NCBI GenBank assembly: GCA_018064785.1 | Contig: JAGHUO010000061.1 | Coordinates: 1 to 36,011 of the forward strand | Direction: 5' to 3' | From: Candidatus Treponema equi | Lineage (GTDB): Bacteria; Spirochaetota; Spirochaetia; Treponematales; Treponemataceae | DNA: 36,011 bases | Shown here: piece after piece, positions 19,360 through 29,200 of the stretch | Numbering within the stretch: position 1 is the stretch's first letter | How the letters are laid out: each line of letters begins with the position of its first letter | Position numbers and translations under genes: made by a program | The notes under the pieces: model-generated | Seen by the model: only the letters and a program-made list of their open reading frames with translations | Databases searched by the model: none | Told to the model about the DNA's origin: nothing

Positions 19360-19976
19360 TCAGGCAACCTCCCGTTAAAAAGACTCAAGGCAAGCTGCTG
19401 CCGATTCATGGCCAGAAGTTCATCTACCTTTTCCCGAAGAGTAAGACGGCAGGTAACCTTTTTATCTTCGGTGACAACAATCATTCCGTATGAAAGGATA
19501 TCATCATCATTGCCGGCCCCCTGCTCCACTTTTTTACAGGCGGAACCAAGAACGCGGGAAAGAATACCCTCTGCCTTCTTGGCATCAAGAGCGCCAGTCG
19601 CTGTGGCGGTGACATTGCGGTCGCCTATGACAGCCTTGGCCTTCTTTACAAGATTTTCTATAGCAAGTTCCTTTTTCTCGGAACTGAGATTTTCAAAATA
19701 ATCAGAAACAGCCTTCATGACTGAATCATCGATATAGGAAACAAGGTAACGCTGCTTCTCAAGAGGAACTGAAGATTTTTCGTTCTTCTCAAAGAAATCA
19801 AGACGTGCCTTAGAAGCCGTCATTGCATCTTCCCTTGCTTTTTCTATGCGGTTATCTACTTCGTCCAAAAGAGACTTTGCATTATCCTTTGCCTTTTCAA
19901 GAAGCTTCTGCGCTTTCTTTTCACTGTCCGCGCGGATTTCCCTGTCAAGGACATCAGTTGAACGTAACTCTTCCAT
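19356..19976 (-). CDS. V-type ATP synthase subunit E
   Basis: Charged coiled-coil N-terminus; C-terminal '[25 protein letters not shown]'; position before A. Confidence 0.85.
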   Translation of the reverse strand: MEELRSTDVLDREIRADSEKKAQKLLEKAKDNAKSLLDEVDNRIEKAREDAMTASKARLDFFEKNEKSSVPLEKQRYLVSYIDDSVMKAVSDYFENLSSEKKELAIENLVKKAKAVIGDRNVTATATGALDAKKAEGILSRVLGSACKKVEQGAGNDDDILSYGMIVVTEDKKVTCRLTLREKVDELLAMNRQQLALSLFNGRLPE

Positions 19977-19985
19977 AATTACAAC

Positions 19986-20315
19986 CTACACATTGATGCC
20001 GACTGCTTCACGAATGGAATCAGTCAGTGTTTTTCTACCTGGAATATGACCATTCAAGCCAGGTATTTCCACAATAAGTGGAGCGACACCCTTCATCTGC
20101 CAGGCCTGAACCTCTGCAGAAAGCATGTCCGACACATCCTCTGTCATAATGAGAACTTTTGGTCTGTCTGACTGGACAGCACTGCCCAAGCCTTCACCTG
20201 TAAGATGGTTGAAGGTATCAAGTGCTTCCTGTCTGTTGCTTACGGGCTGTCCCTGGACTCCAACAAGCTTGAAGCCAAGAACAAGTTCCCGTTCGCCTAT
20301 AACAAAATAGTTCAT
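19986..20315 (-). CDS. V-type ATP synthase subunit F
   Basis: 'MNYFVIGERELVLGFKLVGVQG' and 'VLIMTEDVSDML...LIVEIPG'. Confidence 0.92.
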   Translation of the reverse strand: MNYFVIGERELVLGFKLVGVQGQPVSNRQEALDTFNHLTGEGLGSAVQSDRPKVLIMTEDVSDMLSAEVQAWQMKGVAPLIVEIPGLNGHIPGRKTLTDSIREAVGINV

Positions 20316-20361
20316 AATATCTGTCTTTGAAAAATTGCCGCAAAGGGCAATCTTTCAATAA

Positions 20362-20676
20362 TTACATGATGATGATGAAGAGAGCTACAAGGAAGCCCCA
20401 GAGACAGATACCTTCAGCAAGACCTACGAAAGGAAGAGCCTTACCAGAAAGTTCTGCGTTCTCTGCCATGGCACCCATAGCTGCGCTACCGATCTTGCCT
20501 ACAGCTGCACCACCACCGATACATCCGATACCTACAGCGATAGCTGCCGCAATGTACTTCATTGCGCTACCAGCACCAGCTGCTGCAGCCTGAGCCTTCT
20601 CTGCATCTTCAGCAAAAAGACATGCAGCACCCATTACCATCAAAGTTGTCAAGACAGTAAGAAATTTCTTGTTCAT
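20362..20676 (-). CDS. V-type ATP synthase subunit K (c-ring), single hairpin with N-terminal signal peptide
   Basis: 'MNKKFLTVLTTLMVMGAACLFA' then 'IAAAIAVGIGCIGGGAAVGKIGSAAMGAMAE...ALPFVGLAEGICLWGFLVALFIIIM'; AGGAG upstream. Confidence 0.92.
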   Translation of the reverse strand: MNKKFLTVLTTLMVMGAACLFAEDAEKAQAAAAGAGSAMKYIAAAIAVGIGCIGGGAAVGKIGSAAMGAMAENAELSGKALPFVGLAEGICLWGFLVALFIIIM

Positions 20677-20774
20677 AAAAAACTCCTATAACCTCAGGAT
20701 TGCCGAGCCAGTCGAATTACCCTGAAGTTTTTTTACAGACCCTTCAGCATGATAGCGTACAGGGATCCTTTTAT

Positions 20775-22748
20775 TTACTTATATTCAAACCTGAAAGGCT
20801 TAAATTCACGACCAGTTTCACTGAAGAACTTAGAGAAGAACTCATAGTACTGCAGACGAACAACCTGAATTGCAACAATCATACCCTCGAGTACTACGAC
20901 GATACCGTTGCCTACGACAGCCACAGCAATTCCGCCTGGACCAGGTGTGATCTCAACAAGGGCGTTGATGATGTAACCAAGAACGGCATGTGCAAGGGCA
21001 AAGGCACCTACACGGACAAAGCTGACTGTATTTGAAAGGTACGAAGAAACGATCTCAATGATTTCAACGACAGCACCGATGACTGCGGAAAGAACGCCGT
21101 TCTCAAGGACAGGTCTCTCACCTTCAATAAGACGCTCAAGAGGTTCCTCGAAGGCAGAAATCAAAAGTGTTCCAAGGATGATGACAAAATCATAGGTCTG
21201 TGGTGTATGGCCCATGAAGGCAATACGCAGAGCAAAGGCAACAACATACCAGAAGAAAAGTGCGCCGCTGATTCCGTTTTTACCAAAGAATGCACGCCCC
21301 CAGCGTCTGAGTGAAAGCTGGTTCGTTATGTTGATTATGAGACCGCAACTGTTGATAAGGAAACCTACACCGATGGTGAAGCCAAAGAAAGTGAACATTC
21401 TTGTGATGGAATGAGGATCGCTTGAAGGCATCATGTGAAGAATTGGTGCATGTGGATGTCCAAAGAGACCTGTAACCCAGAGACCAAATGGCTCAAGGAA
21501 TGTTTCATTGGCAAAGAATTCACCTGTAAGAAGTCCCATTATTGTGGAACTTACACCGATACAGCAGAACACAGGACCAAATTTTTCCCAGCCGCTGATC
21601 TTGATTTTCTTAAGGCTGCAGAGAATACCGATGATAAGGAAACAAAGTCCCTGACCAGCGTCTCCGAACATTATTCCAAAGAGGACGGTGAAGAACACTG
21701 CGACAAACGGAGTTGGATCGATTGTTCCGTAGAGAGGTGAACCATAGCTGAAAATCATGCGCTCAAAGTTCTGGATGACCTTGTTGTGCTTTACCTGGAC
21801 TGGAACCTTTTCCTGACCGCTGATTACAGAAGGCACTTCCTTAGGAAGATATTCGCGTACGGCGGCACGGCTTTCAGTGATCTTGTCGATCTCCTTTGAG
21901 ACTTCCTTTGCCTCATAAGCCGGAATCCATCCAGTGATGCGGTAGACATATTCAGTCGATTCAAGATTGTTCTCTACATCGATGATCTGCTTAGCAACAG
22001 AGAAGCACTGAAGAAGTCTGAAAAGCTCATCCTTATGTGTCTCTGCAAAATTCCTGCGCTCAGTGACAACTTCCTCAAGGGCAGCTTTTGCATCTGCGGC
22101 ATTAACCTTGAGAGTCTCAAGAACATCCTCAGGGATTCCCTTGAAGTCCTTTGGAATCTCTATCTCGACAAAACCGGCTTCCTTAAGGTCACCGTCAAGG
22201 GCAAAGCGTGCTTTCTTTGAACATGCGGCAAGAATGCGGGACTTGTCTTCACCAAGGGAAACAATGGTTGCCCTTCTGCCTGCGTTCCTCTTAAGTTCGT
22301 CAAAACGCGACGGATCGATCTTACCGATTCTAAGTGTAAGGAAAGAAAGGGATTCAAGATCCGAATATGAAACCTGAAGGTTGGAGAAAGCAAGAGCCTC
22401 GTTGTAATCTGCAGAAGCCTTCTTCTCTTCTTCTGCAGCGGCAAGCTCACGCTCGTTTATTTCTTTTACAGTCTCCGCAAATTCACGGCCCTTCTGATAG
22501 TCATCCTCTACAGGTAACTTGATGGCACCCTTGAATCCGGAAATATTCTCAAGACCAAGATGAACCCTGGACTGCTCAAGGCTGTCAAAGATTTCCTGGG
22601 CAGGGTTTTCCATGTGGCTGTCCTGAGAAACAGTGAAGTCCTGCTGGAACTGGAAATCCCCCATCTCCCCAAGATATTTGAGGACAAGGTCAATATCCTG
22701 ACGAAGAACCATAAGTTCAATAAGTCTCATTGCGGTAGTTCTAGCCAT
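20775..22748 (-). CDS. V-type ATP synthase subunit I
   Basis: 657 aa, soluble N-half, multi-TM C-half; 'FFTVLFGIMFGDAGQGLCFLIIG', 'SFVRVGAFALAHA'. Confidence 0.96.
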   Translation of the reverse strand: MARTTAMRLIELMVLRQDIDLVLKYLGEMGDFQFQQDFTVSQDSHMENPAQEIFDSLEQSRVHLGLENISGFKGAIKLPVEDDYQKGREFAETVKEINERELAAAEEEKKASADYNEALAFSNLQVSYSDLESLSFLTLRIGKIDPSRFDELKRNAGRRATIVSLGEDKSRILAACSKKARFALDGDLKEAGFVEIEIPKDFKGIPEDVLETLKVNAADAKAALEEVVTERRNFAETHKDELFRLLQCFSVAKQIIDVENNLESTEYVYRITGWIPAYEAKEVSKEIDKITESRAAVREYLPKEVPSVISGQEKVPVQVKHNKVIQNFERMIFSYGSPLYGTIDPTPFVAVFFTVLFGIMFGDAGQGLCFLIIGILCSLKKIKISGWEKFGPVFCCIGVSSTIMGLLTGEFFANETFLEPFGLWVTGLFGHPHAPILHMMPSSDPHSITRMFTFFGFTIGVGFLINSCGLIINITNQLSLRRWGRAFFGKNGISGALFFWYVVAFALRIAFMGHTPQTYDFVIILGTLLISAFEEPLERLIEGERPVLENGVLSAVIGAVVEIIEIVSSYLSNTVSFVRVGAFALAHAVLGYIINALVEITPGPGGIAVAVVGNGIVVVLEGMIVAIQVVRLQYYEFFSKFFSETGREFKPFRFEYK

Positions 22749-23742
22749 TGTTCACCTCCTGGTTTATGTTAAGCCTTATTCCTTCCGAAGCCGTTCTTAT
22801 GTTGTCCAGCTCATCCTGCTTTATGATGAACCAGCTTACCAAAGGACAGCACGTAGAAGGATATTGATGGAACAGCCTTCTTGCACGGTCTACATGGACG
22901 CTTCTGTAGGCATTGCTTAACCAACGTGGGTCTACAGACCACACCACTCCATCCTCATGAAGATTAAGCAAGGCGGAATGCTTCCACTTCTTCCATGAAT
23001 CATAATCATCCAAAGGCCAGTCCAAAGATCTTATTGCATCCTGGACAAGAGGATCCTTTGACGATTTTTCTTCATTTGAATATGCAAGGAGAGGAATTAT
23101 CTCTTCCTTCTCCATATTATAATACAATCTGAGCCTTATTGCCCAAACAACATTGTCCAAACTGAATTTTTCACTGAAAAGCTTTTTTATGTCCTTGCGG
23201 CATACAGATTCAGTAACGTCCAGAGCTTTCCACAGCTCCATGACATTCTGGCAGTCAATCTTGTAGTTGATCTGATGCTGAAGCTTTATGTCAGGAACCT
23301 TGTCGTACCATGCAAGAGGACCATCAGCTGTCATCGCCTTAAGGTCAGGCCATTTTGAATAGTTGATGATGTTGAAAGGAACTATTTTCTGGACATGGGG
23401 AATTTCCTTCTCGCCCAAAGCAAGGGAAGCTCCAATATCCTTCAGATTCTCATAGTCATAGGAATGAAGCAAAGCCTTTAGGATAGGCTGAGGATCTGAA
23501 TAGTTGTCGATTAATTTTCTGTAGTTTTCTACAAAGACGTCAAAAGCTTCCTGCTCCAAAGCACGGGCAAGAAGCGATTCTGGAACAAGGGGAACCTCTT
23601 TCTTGAACAGGAATGACCAAAGTTCCTGCAAGGTATGGAATGAAAAAAGAGTTCTTGAACGATTGCCTACATAGGACTTGGCAAGCATTCCACTTGCTTT
23701 TGCGTAAACATATGAATCAGCTGCAGACTTGTCCATTGCCAT
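22741..23742 (-). CDS. V-type ATP synthase subunit C (AC39-like)
   Basis: 'DSYVYAKASGMLAKSYVG' N-terminus, 'FIIKQDELDNIRTASEGIRL' C-terminus. Confidence 0.85.
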   Translation of the reverse strand: MAMDKSAADSYVYAKASGMLAKSYVGNRSRTLFSFHTLQELWSFLFKKEVPLVPESLLARALEQEAFDVFVENYRKLIDNYSDPQPILKALLHSYDYENLKDIGASLALGEKEIPHVQKIVPFNIINYSKWPDLKAMTADGPLAWYDKVPDIKLQHQINYKIDCQNVMELWKALDVTESVCRKDIKKLFSEKFSLDNVVWAIRLRLYYNMEKEEIIPLLAYSNEEKSSKDPLVQDAIRSLDWPLDDYDSWKKWKHSALLNLHEDGVVWSVDPRWLSNAYRSVHVDRARRLFHQYPSTCCPLVSWFIIKQDELDNIRTASEGIRLNINQEVNNG

Positions 23743-23757
23743 ACCAAACTCCTGATA

Positions 23758-24066
23758 TCATGCAAAGAGCAGACTGTCCATGACGCTGTTGAAGGAATTC
23801 TGATCCTTGGCAGTGGAACTCAAACTGTCCTTGTATGCCTGGATATCAGCAAGGCGGCTTTCGGTTATCTTTTCCTTTGCAGCCTTCTCCTGTGCGTCGA
23901 TTTCCTCGACTACATTTGAATACTGCTGGTGAAACCTGGAATCGGCCTGATTTCTGGCATCTGAGATTATCTCATCCGCTTTTTTCTGTGCCTCAAGAAG
24001 CACTCCTGATGCTTCCTTCTCAATTTCAAGAAGGTGTCGGATTACATCGATTTCTTCTTCTGCCAT
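23758..24066 (-). CDS. V-type ATPase peripheral-stalk G/H-like coiled-coil protein
   Basis: 102-aa coiled coil 'VIRHLLEIEKEASGVLLEAQKKADEIISDARNQAD' directly upstream of subunit C. Confidence 0.75.
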   Translation of the reverse strand: MAEEEIDVIRHLLEIEKEASGVLLEAQKKADEIISDARNQADSRFHQQYSNVVEEIDAQEKAAKEKITESRLADIQAYKDSLSSTAKDQNSFNSVMDSLLFA

Positions 24067-24091
24067 AAACCATCTCCGTTAACACATAGTG

Positions 24092-24547
24092 CTATTGTTC
24101 TGACCTGCAGAGAAAGTCATAGACTTCCTGAGGCGTTTTCTGGTTTTTTAAATCTTCAATAAAACTTTTGTCCTGAAGAACAACTGCAAGTTCCCTCAAG
24201 ACATCAAGGTGAAGCTTATCCTCACCTTCTCCGCAAACAAGCATGAAAATGAAGTTTACAGGAGCACCGTCAAGAGCCTCATAATCGATGCCCTTGCGGC
24301 TTATGCCTACAGCACCTACACAACCCTTTACGGATTTACTGGTACCATGAGGCACTGCGACGGAATGCATGATGCCAGTAGACATCTTGCTTTCCCTTTC
24401 ACGGATTGAAGCAAGAGCCTCATCCCTGTCAAAAGACGGATTTGCCTGGTAGATTACCTGGGCAAGTTCCTCAAAAGCCTCATCCTTATCTTCGCTCTGC
24501 AAATCAAGGATTACAGTAGCTGGAGAAAACAAGTTCTGGAAAATCAT
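24092..24547 (-). CDS. PTS EIIA (PtsN/Fru-type) domain protein
   Basis: 'MSTGIMHSVAVPHGTSKSVKG' active-site His; 'FIFMLVCGEGEDKLHLDVLRELA'. Confidence 0.92.
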   Translation of the reverse strand: MIFQNLFSPATVILDLQSEDKDEAFEELAQVIYQANPSFDRDEALASIRERESKMSTGIMHSVAVPHGTSKSVKGCVGAVGISRKGIDYEALDGAPVNFIFMLVCGEGEDKLHLDVLRELAVVLQDKSFIEDLKNQKTPQEVYDFLCRSEQ

Positions 24548-24566
24548 AGCAAAACCGGTCTATGAA

Positions 24567-24923
24567 TTACTGTACAGACTGTTCTGTTGAGCCTGAAATT
24601 TCGTTTTCAAGCCAGTTGCCAGAAGTTGTTTCTTCTGTCTTTGTTTCGCCCTGAACTTCAGCAGCTGTAGCAGAAAGATCAGCCTTTCCGATTGCCTTGT
24701 TTGCAAGTCCGAGACCAAATGTAATAACAAAGAAAAGAACAACAAGAACACCTGTTGTCTTCTTGAGTACGCTACCTGAGTGAGCACCGAAAGCTGCGCT
24801 GTTTCCGCCACCAAAAGCACTTCCCATTCCGTTGCTTTCATCGTTCTGAACAAGCACGAGAAGAATAGCAAGAACACATACGATAATAAATGCTACGAGC
24901 ATAATTGTTTTTACAACACCCAT
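24567..24923 (-). CDS. secG: Preprotein translocase subunit SecG (start revised from 24992 to 24923)
   Basis: MGVVKTIMLVAFIIVCVLAILLVLVQNDESNGMGSAFGGGNSAAFG; GGAG before ATG 24923; the -35 lies at the ORF-track start. Confidence 0.93.
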   Translation of the reverse strand: MGVVKTIMLVAFIIVCVLAILLVLVQNDESNGMGSAFGGGNSAAFGAHSGSVLKKTTGVLVVLFFVITFGLGLANKAIGKADLSATAAEVQGETKTEETTSGNWLENEISGSTEQSVQ

Positions 24924-24963
24924 TTTTATCTCCACAATTAGTTGTTTAAAAATTAGTCTAGAT

Positions 24964-24992
24964 ATAATAAAGAATAAAAGAAGATTAGTCAA
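24964..24992 (-). promoter_or_regulatory. Putative sigma70-type promoter for secG-EIIA-V-ATPase cluster
   Basis: Minus strand TTGACT -17 bp- TATTAT, about 40 nt before the secG ATG. Confidence 0.7.
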
Positions 24993-25019
24993 ATGAAAAT
25001 GAAGGTTCTTGCCTTAAGC

Positions 25020-25057
25020 AAAAAAAAGCTGCCTGAAGAAGCCTCCAGACAGCTTTT
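25020..25057 (-). terminator. Intrinsic terminator after tpiA
   Basis: Minus transcript AAAAGCUGUCUG...CAGGCAGCUUUUUUU (one G-U pair), 25 bp after the tpiA stop. Confidence 0.85.
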
Positions 25058-25081
25058 ACTATTTATTCATATAGTATAAAC

Positions 25082-25831
25082 TTAGCATTCGCAGATTGGA
25101 ACGAATGTTGCAGCCTTCAAAGAAGCACCACCGATGAGACCACCGTCAATGTCTTCCTGAGCAAGAAGATCCTTTGCATTTTCTGCCTTCATTGATCCAC
25201 CGTACTGGATAATTACTTCATCAGCAACCTTCTGGTCGTAGAGCTTTGCGATGTATGAGCGGATGAACTTGTGGATAGCCTGAGCATCTGCTGGAGTTGC
25301 TGTCTTTCCTGTTCCGATTGCCCATACTGGTTCGTATGCGATTGTAACGTTCTTCATCTGTTCTGCTGTAACACCAGCGAGACCTGCTGAAAGCTGGAAA
25401 GCACAAACCTGTTCTGCCTCACCTGCTTCGCGTTCTGCAAGAAGTTCACCGATACAGAGGTCTACTTCGAGTCCAGAAGCAAGAGCCTTGCGAACCTTCT
25501 TGTTGATGAGTTCGTCTGATTCACCGATTTCGTGGCGGCGTTCTGAGTGACCAAGGATTACGCACTGGCATCCGATGTCCTTGAGCATAGCGCAAGAAAC
25601 TTCACCTGTGTGTGCACCGTTGTCTGTAGCTGCACAGTCCTGAGCTGCGAGGATGATGTTTGATCCCTTAACAACCTGAGCAACTGCATCGAGGTATACG
25701 AAAGGAACACCAATCATGAACTTGTTTGTCTTTCCCTTGAGCTGAGCTACGAGGTCTGTTGCGAGAGCAACTGCTTCTGCCTTGGAAGTATTCATCTTCC
25801 AGTTACCGGCGATATAATGTGTACGTGCCAT
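25082..25831 (-). CDS. tpiA: Triosephosphate isomerase
   Basis: 'AGNWKMNTSKAEA', 'VILGHSERRHEIGESDELINKKV', 'AYEPVWAIGTGKTATPADAQ', 'GLIGGASLKAATF'. Confidence 0.98.
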   Translation of the reverse strand: MARTHYIAGNWKMNTSKAEAVALATDLVAQLKGKTNKFMIGVPFVYLDAVAQVVKGSNIILAAQDCAATDNGAHTGEVSCAMLKDIGCQCVILGHSERRHEIGESDELINKKVRKALASGLEVDLCIGELLAEREAGEAEQVCAFQLSAGLAGVTAEQMKNVTIAYEPVWAIGTGKTATPADAQAIHKFIRSYIAKLYDQKVADEVIIQYGGSMKAENAKDLLAQEDIDGGLIGGASLKAATFVPICEC

Positions 25832-25860
25832 ATAAAATCTCCTAAAAAATATTTGCCGTT

Positions 25861-25889
25861 ATTATAGTGATATTACACCAAATCAACAA
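25861..25889 (-). promoter_or_regulatory. Putative tpiA promoter
   Basis: Minus strand TTGTTG -17 bp- TATAAT. Confidence 0.55.
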
Positions 25890-25892
25890 GTA

Positions 25893-28688
25893 TCACTTCT
25901 GCAAGAGAGTGAATGTTCCCTTGATTTCGTACTTTGTTCCTACCCAAGAAGGGTCCATGTCCTCAGGATTTTCCGCATTGTATGCAACACCAAAGTCATC
26001 GTCCTTTGTCGGATATTTACCGTTGATGAAGAATTTCTCAATGAGGGAAATATAATACTTTGCGACATTGTCTTTTCCATCTGCATTGCTGCACTTCTGG
26101 AACATTTCGAGAGCCCTGGCATACTCACCTGACTCAAAGGTCTTCATGGCAATCTCCCAGCATTCAACGTATTTGAGGAGTTTTTCGGAAGCTTCCGCCT
26201 TTGTTTCCATGAGTTCAAAAAGACGCATAGGAGTCTTTACATTGACAACCTGAACGCGGTCAAGGGAGCGGACAACAAACTCGTCGCCCAGAAGATTGCG
26301 GGTTGCTTCGCTTATGAGAATTCCGCCTGTAGAGTACTGCTTGTTTACACCCTCAAGACGGCTGGCAAGGTTTACGTTGTTACCCATCATGGTGTAGTTC
26401 TTCTTGTTGTCGGAACCCATGAAGCCTGCGACCATTTCACCGGAGTTGATACCGATACGGGTAAAGATATTGCGTTTTCCTGCAACCATTTTCTTGAAGG
26501 CGCTGTGAAGTTCCTCTGAAATTTCAGGGACACTTTCCATGGCGGCAAACTCAACGATCTTCTTGTTCATTTCTGTCTCGAACTTTTTCATGGTGATGGC
26601 AGCACGGCATGCACGTGACGCATGATCAGTAAGCTTTAGAGGTGCACCAACGAGAGCAACGATGGCATCACCTTCATACTTGTCGACCATTCCGCCTTCA
26701 TCCATGATCTTGTCGGACATAGGTGTAAGATAGTAGTTAAGGAGAGCAACAAGTTCGGCAGCGTTGAGAAGCTCAGAGAAGCCTGAGAACTTCTGGATGT
26801 CTGTAAAGATGGCTGTCATCTCACGGCTGTCACCACCAAGCTTAAGGCTTGAAGGATTGTTCACGATGTCGGCAACAACGTCCTTTGAAAGACACTGGCT
26901 GAACGCATTTGTGATGAATTTCTTTTCATGTGACGCCGTAAGGAATCCAATGATTGTCGTTGCAAGGAACGAAAGGAACAGAGAAGAAAACGGAATTACA
27001 ATACCGATATAGACCCTTGTCATGATGAAGTAAAGGAGGATTGCACCTGTTGTAAGGATCAAGAAAAGTCCACCTGTAAGAAGCTGCTTTGTCGTGCTCT
27101 TGATCTTGTCGGCAAGGTAGCATGAAACAAGACAGAGGACTGCGGCGATGACGATGGAAATCCATACAGGACTGTCATCAGTGAAATCCTGTGTAAGGAT
27201 CTGATTGGCGATGGTATAGTGGACACCAGGATTTGGATAGTGTTCCTCGTACTGTGTAAGACCATAGTCGGTAGTACTTGTGGCACAGGTACCAATAATA
27301 CAGATGGCATTCTTTACTATAGATTCGATTTCCTCCCGTGATGCCACAAGATCAACAAGCTGCTGACGGCATACACCAAAAGCTTCCTTAATGAAGTCCA
27401 GGGTTTCATCATCCAGCTCATCGGAAGAAACAAGGCTGTTCTCATATTCCGCAGAAAGGAATTTTTCTGCACTGCGGAAGAATTCTTTTCTGAAGTCAAA
27501 ATAGGTGGCGTAAGTGATTCCGTTTTCCTCATCGATACCCTTGTAGAGTTCGGACTTTACGAAGGCTGCGTTGTCATAGCAGTCAACGGTTGTGTTTTCC
27601 TCATCCCATTCAGAGAAGAATCCATTATCAGCCATTTCTCTGAGATTATCCACAAACTGTCTTTCAAGAACTGAAAGGCGATAGATGTTCCAGAGCGGAA
27701 TGGAATTGTAGTCCACATATTTTTTGTTTGCGTACTTGAGGAGGACACTTCCGTCTTCTGCACGAGGAATCTTTATATCTTTTGTGGTATTGGCATCAAT
27801 CTTTGCATCCTTAAGTATGATTGAACTGTCAGAAATGATGACCTGAGGATTTCCATAATGGGCAAGAAGCGGAACAAAAAGAAGCTGACCGTAATACTTT
27901 CCGTCAAACTTGCATACAAGATGAACGCGTCTTATATAACCATCAAGATCAGGATCTGCATTTACAAAACCTGCACTGCGGGTCTTTTCCATAAACTCAG
28001 AGATGGCAGGCTGTCCACCTGTATAACGAGGAGTAAGTGTATCCCCTTCCACAACAACATTATCAAGAGCGATGTATTCTTCAATATATCTTTTTTCCTT
28101 TCCCTCAAGGACCACATCATTGTTGAATGTGAGGGTAAGGAAGTTGTTCTCAAAAAATTTAATAGAGTTAGCAAGAACCTCATCCTGGCTATGGATTACA
28201 TACTGGATGGAAGTATTAAGGATGTCCTTGGCATCACTCACAGCACCGGAAAGCATCTTCTTTGCTTCATCTGCATCTGACGGTTTGAGGGAACCGCTGG
28301 CATACTCATCGATGATGTATTCCGCACTTTCTGTGACGGCGGCAAAGTTGGTATCAACATATTTTGGCAGCGTATTCTTTACATAATCCTCATCAACCTT
28401 TGCCTCGCTTTTATCAAGGAAGCTTAAATCGAATACGACCGATTCAGTACCCATTTCCTTTAGGGAAACAAGCACGTCGCCATAAACGTCACGACTGAAA
28501 GGCCATGTCCCGATATTTTCAACAGAACTGTCGTCTACATTTATCATGACCACAGACTTCTGTTCATCAAGTTCAGGTACAGCCCTCTGGAACCAGTCCG
28601 CAGCCTTGTAGTCATAGCAGGTGAATACAAAAAGTGAACAGACCGCAACAGAAAGAACGGCGATAAGCAACGGAGTAAACTTTTTCAT
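25893..28688 (-). CDS. CHASE2-domain class III adenylate/guanylate cyclase
   Basis: CHASE2 'VVMINVDDSSVENIGTWPFSRDVYGDVLVSLKEMGTESVVFDLSF'; three TMs; cyclase 'AIFTDIQKFSGFSEL', 'DKYEGDAIVALVGAP', 'NYTMMGNNVNLASRLEG'. Confidence 0.95.
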   Translation of the reverse strand: MKKFTPLLIAVLSVAVCSLFVFTCYDYKAADWFQRAVPELDEQKSVVMINVDDSSVENIGTWPFSRDVYGDVLVSLKEMGTESVVFDLSFLDKSEAKVDEDYVKNTLPKYVDTNFAAVTESAEYIIDEYASGSLKPSDADEAKKMLSGAVSDAKDILNTSIQYVIHSQDEVLANSIKFFENNFLTLTFNNDVVLEGKEKRYIEEYIALDNVVVEGDTLTPRYTGGQPAISEFMEKTRSAGFVNADPDLDGYIRRVHLVCKFDGKYYGQLLFVPLLAHYGNPQVIISDSSIILKDAKIDANTTKDIKIPRAEDGSVLLKYANKKYVDYNSIPLWNIYRLSVLERQFVDNLREMADNGFFSEWDEENTTVDCYDNAAFVKSELYKGIDEENGITYATYFDFRKEFFRSAEKFLSAEYENSLVSSDELDDETLDFIKEAFGVCRQQLVDLVASREEIESIVKNAICIIGTCATSTTDYGLTQYEEHYPNPGVHYTIANQILTQDFTDDSPVWISIVIAAVLCLVSCYLADKIKSTTKQLLTGGLFLILTTGAILLYFIMTRVYIGIVIPFSSLFLSFLATTIIGFLTASHEKKFITNAFSQCLSKDVVADIVNNPSSLKLGGDSREMTAIFTDIQKFSGFSELLNAAELVALLNYYLTPMSDKIMDEGGMVDKYEGDAIVALVGAPLKLTDHASRACRAAITMKKFETEMNKKIVEFAAMESVPEISEELHSAFKKMVAGKRNIFTRIGINSGEMVAGFMGSDNKKNYTMMGNNVNLASRLEGVNKQYSTGGILISEATRNLLGDEFVVRSLDRVQVVNVKTPMRLFELMETKAEASEKLLKYVECWEIAMKTFESGEYARALEMFQKCSNADGKDNVAKYYISLIEKFFINGKYPTKDDDFGVAYNAENPEDMDPSWVGTKYEIKGTFTLLQK

Positions 28689-28711
28689 AAAACTATCCTT
28701 TATTGTTATAA

Positions 28712-28741
28712 AAATAAAAAAGGGGGCTTCAAGGGCCCCCC
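28712..28741 (-). terminator. Intrinsic terminator between FecR-like gene and cyclase gene
   Basis: Minus transcript GGGGGCCCUUGAAGCCCCCUUUUUUAUUUUUA. Confidence 0.85.
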
Positions 28742-28760
28742 ACTATCGAAAATATTAAGA

Positions 28761-29168
28761 CTACTCTTCCCAGAGAACATCAGATTTTGCTTCTGATGCG
28801 CGGGATGAAGCTGTTGCCGCACCCTTGCTGCTCTTTCCTGCAGCCTGAGCAATGTCACCCTTAGTAACCTTTGAACCTATCTTAACGCCGTTCTTAGATT
28901 TTCCGGAAACACAAAGCTCAGAGATTTTTCCCTTTTTCATAGGCTTGATGGAAAAATCCTTGCCATCATGGTTAACAACAAGAGTTGAATTAAGACCGGT
29001 GCTTACACTGACATCAGAATCAATGCTCATCCCTGTCTTTATATCAACAGTCTTACCTTTAGAATCCACACAGGTAACATTACCTGTCACTTCCTTAACT
29101 GTCCAGCTTTCAGCAAAGGCAAATACCCCTGCCACAAGCATCGCAATCATGAACACATTTTTTTTCAT
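28761..29168 (-). CDS. Small exported FecR-like protein, paralog 2
   Basis: Signal peptide 'MKKNVFMIAMLVAGVFAFA'; 'VKEVTGNVTCVDSKGKTVDIKTGMSIDSDVSVSTGLNSTLVV'; tail 'KSSKGAATASSRASEAKSDVLWEE'. Confidence 0.7.
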   Translation of the reverse strand: MKKNVFMIAMLVAGVFAFAESWTVKEVTGNVTCVDSKGKTVDIKTGMSIDSDVSVSTGLNSTLVVNHDGKDFSIKPMKKGKISELCVSGKSKNGVKIGSKVTKGDIAQAAGKSSKGAATASSRASEAKSDVLWEE

Positions 29169-29200
29169 CTTTCTTTACTCTCCACCAGAATTAAAAAAGA

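Noticed and set aside
20677-20774. Possible terminator between subunits K and I
   Set aside because: Only a weak CTGAAG/CTTCAG pairing with a long loop; not a convincing hairpin plus U-tract, so no operon break called.
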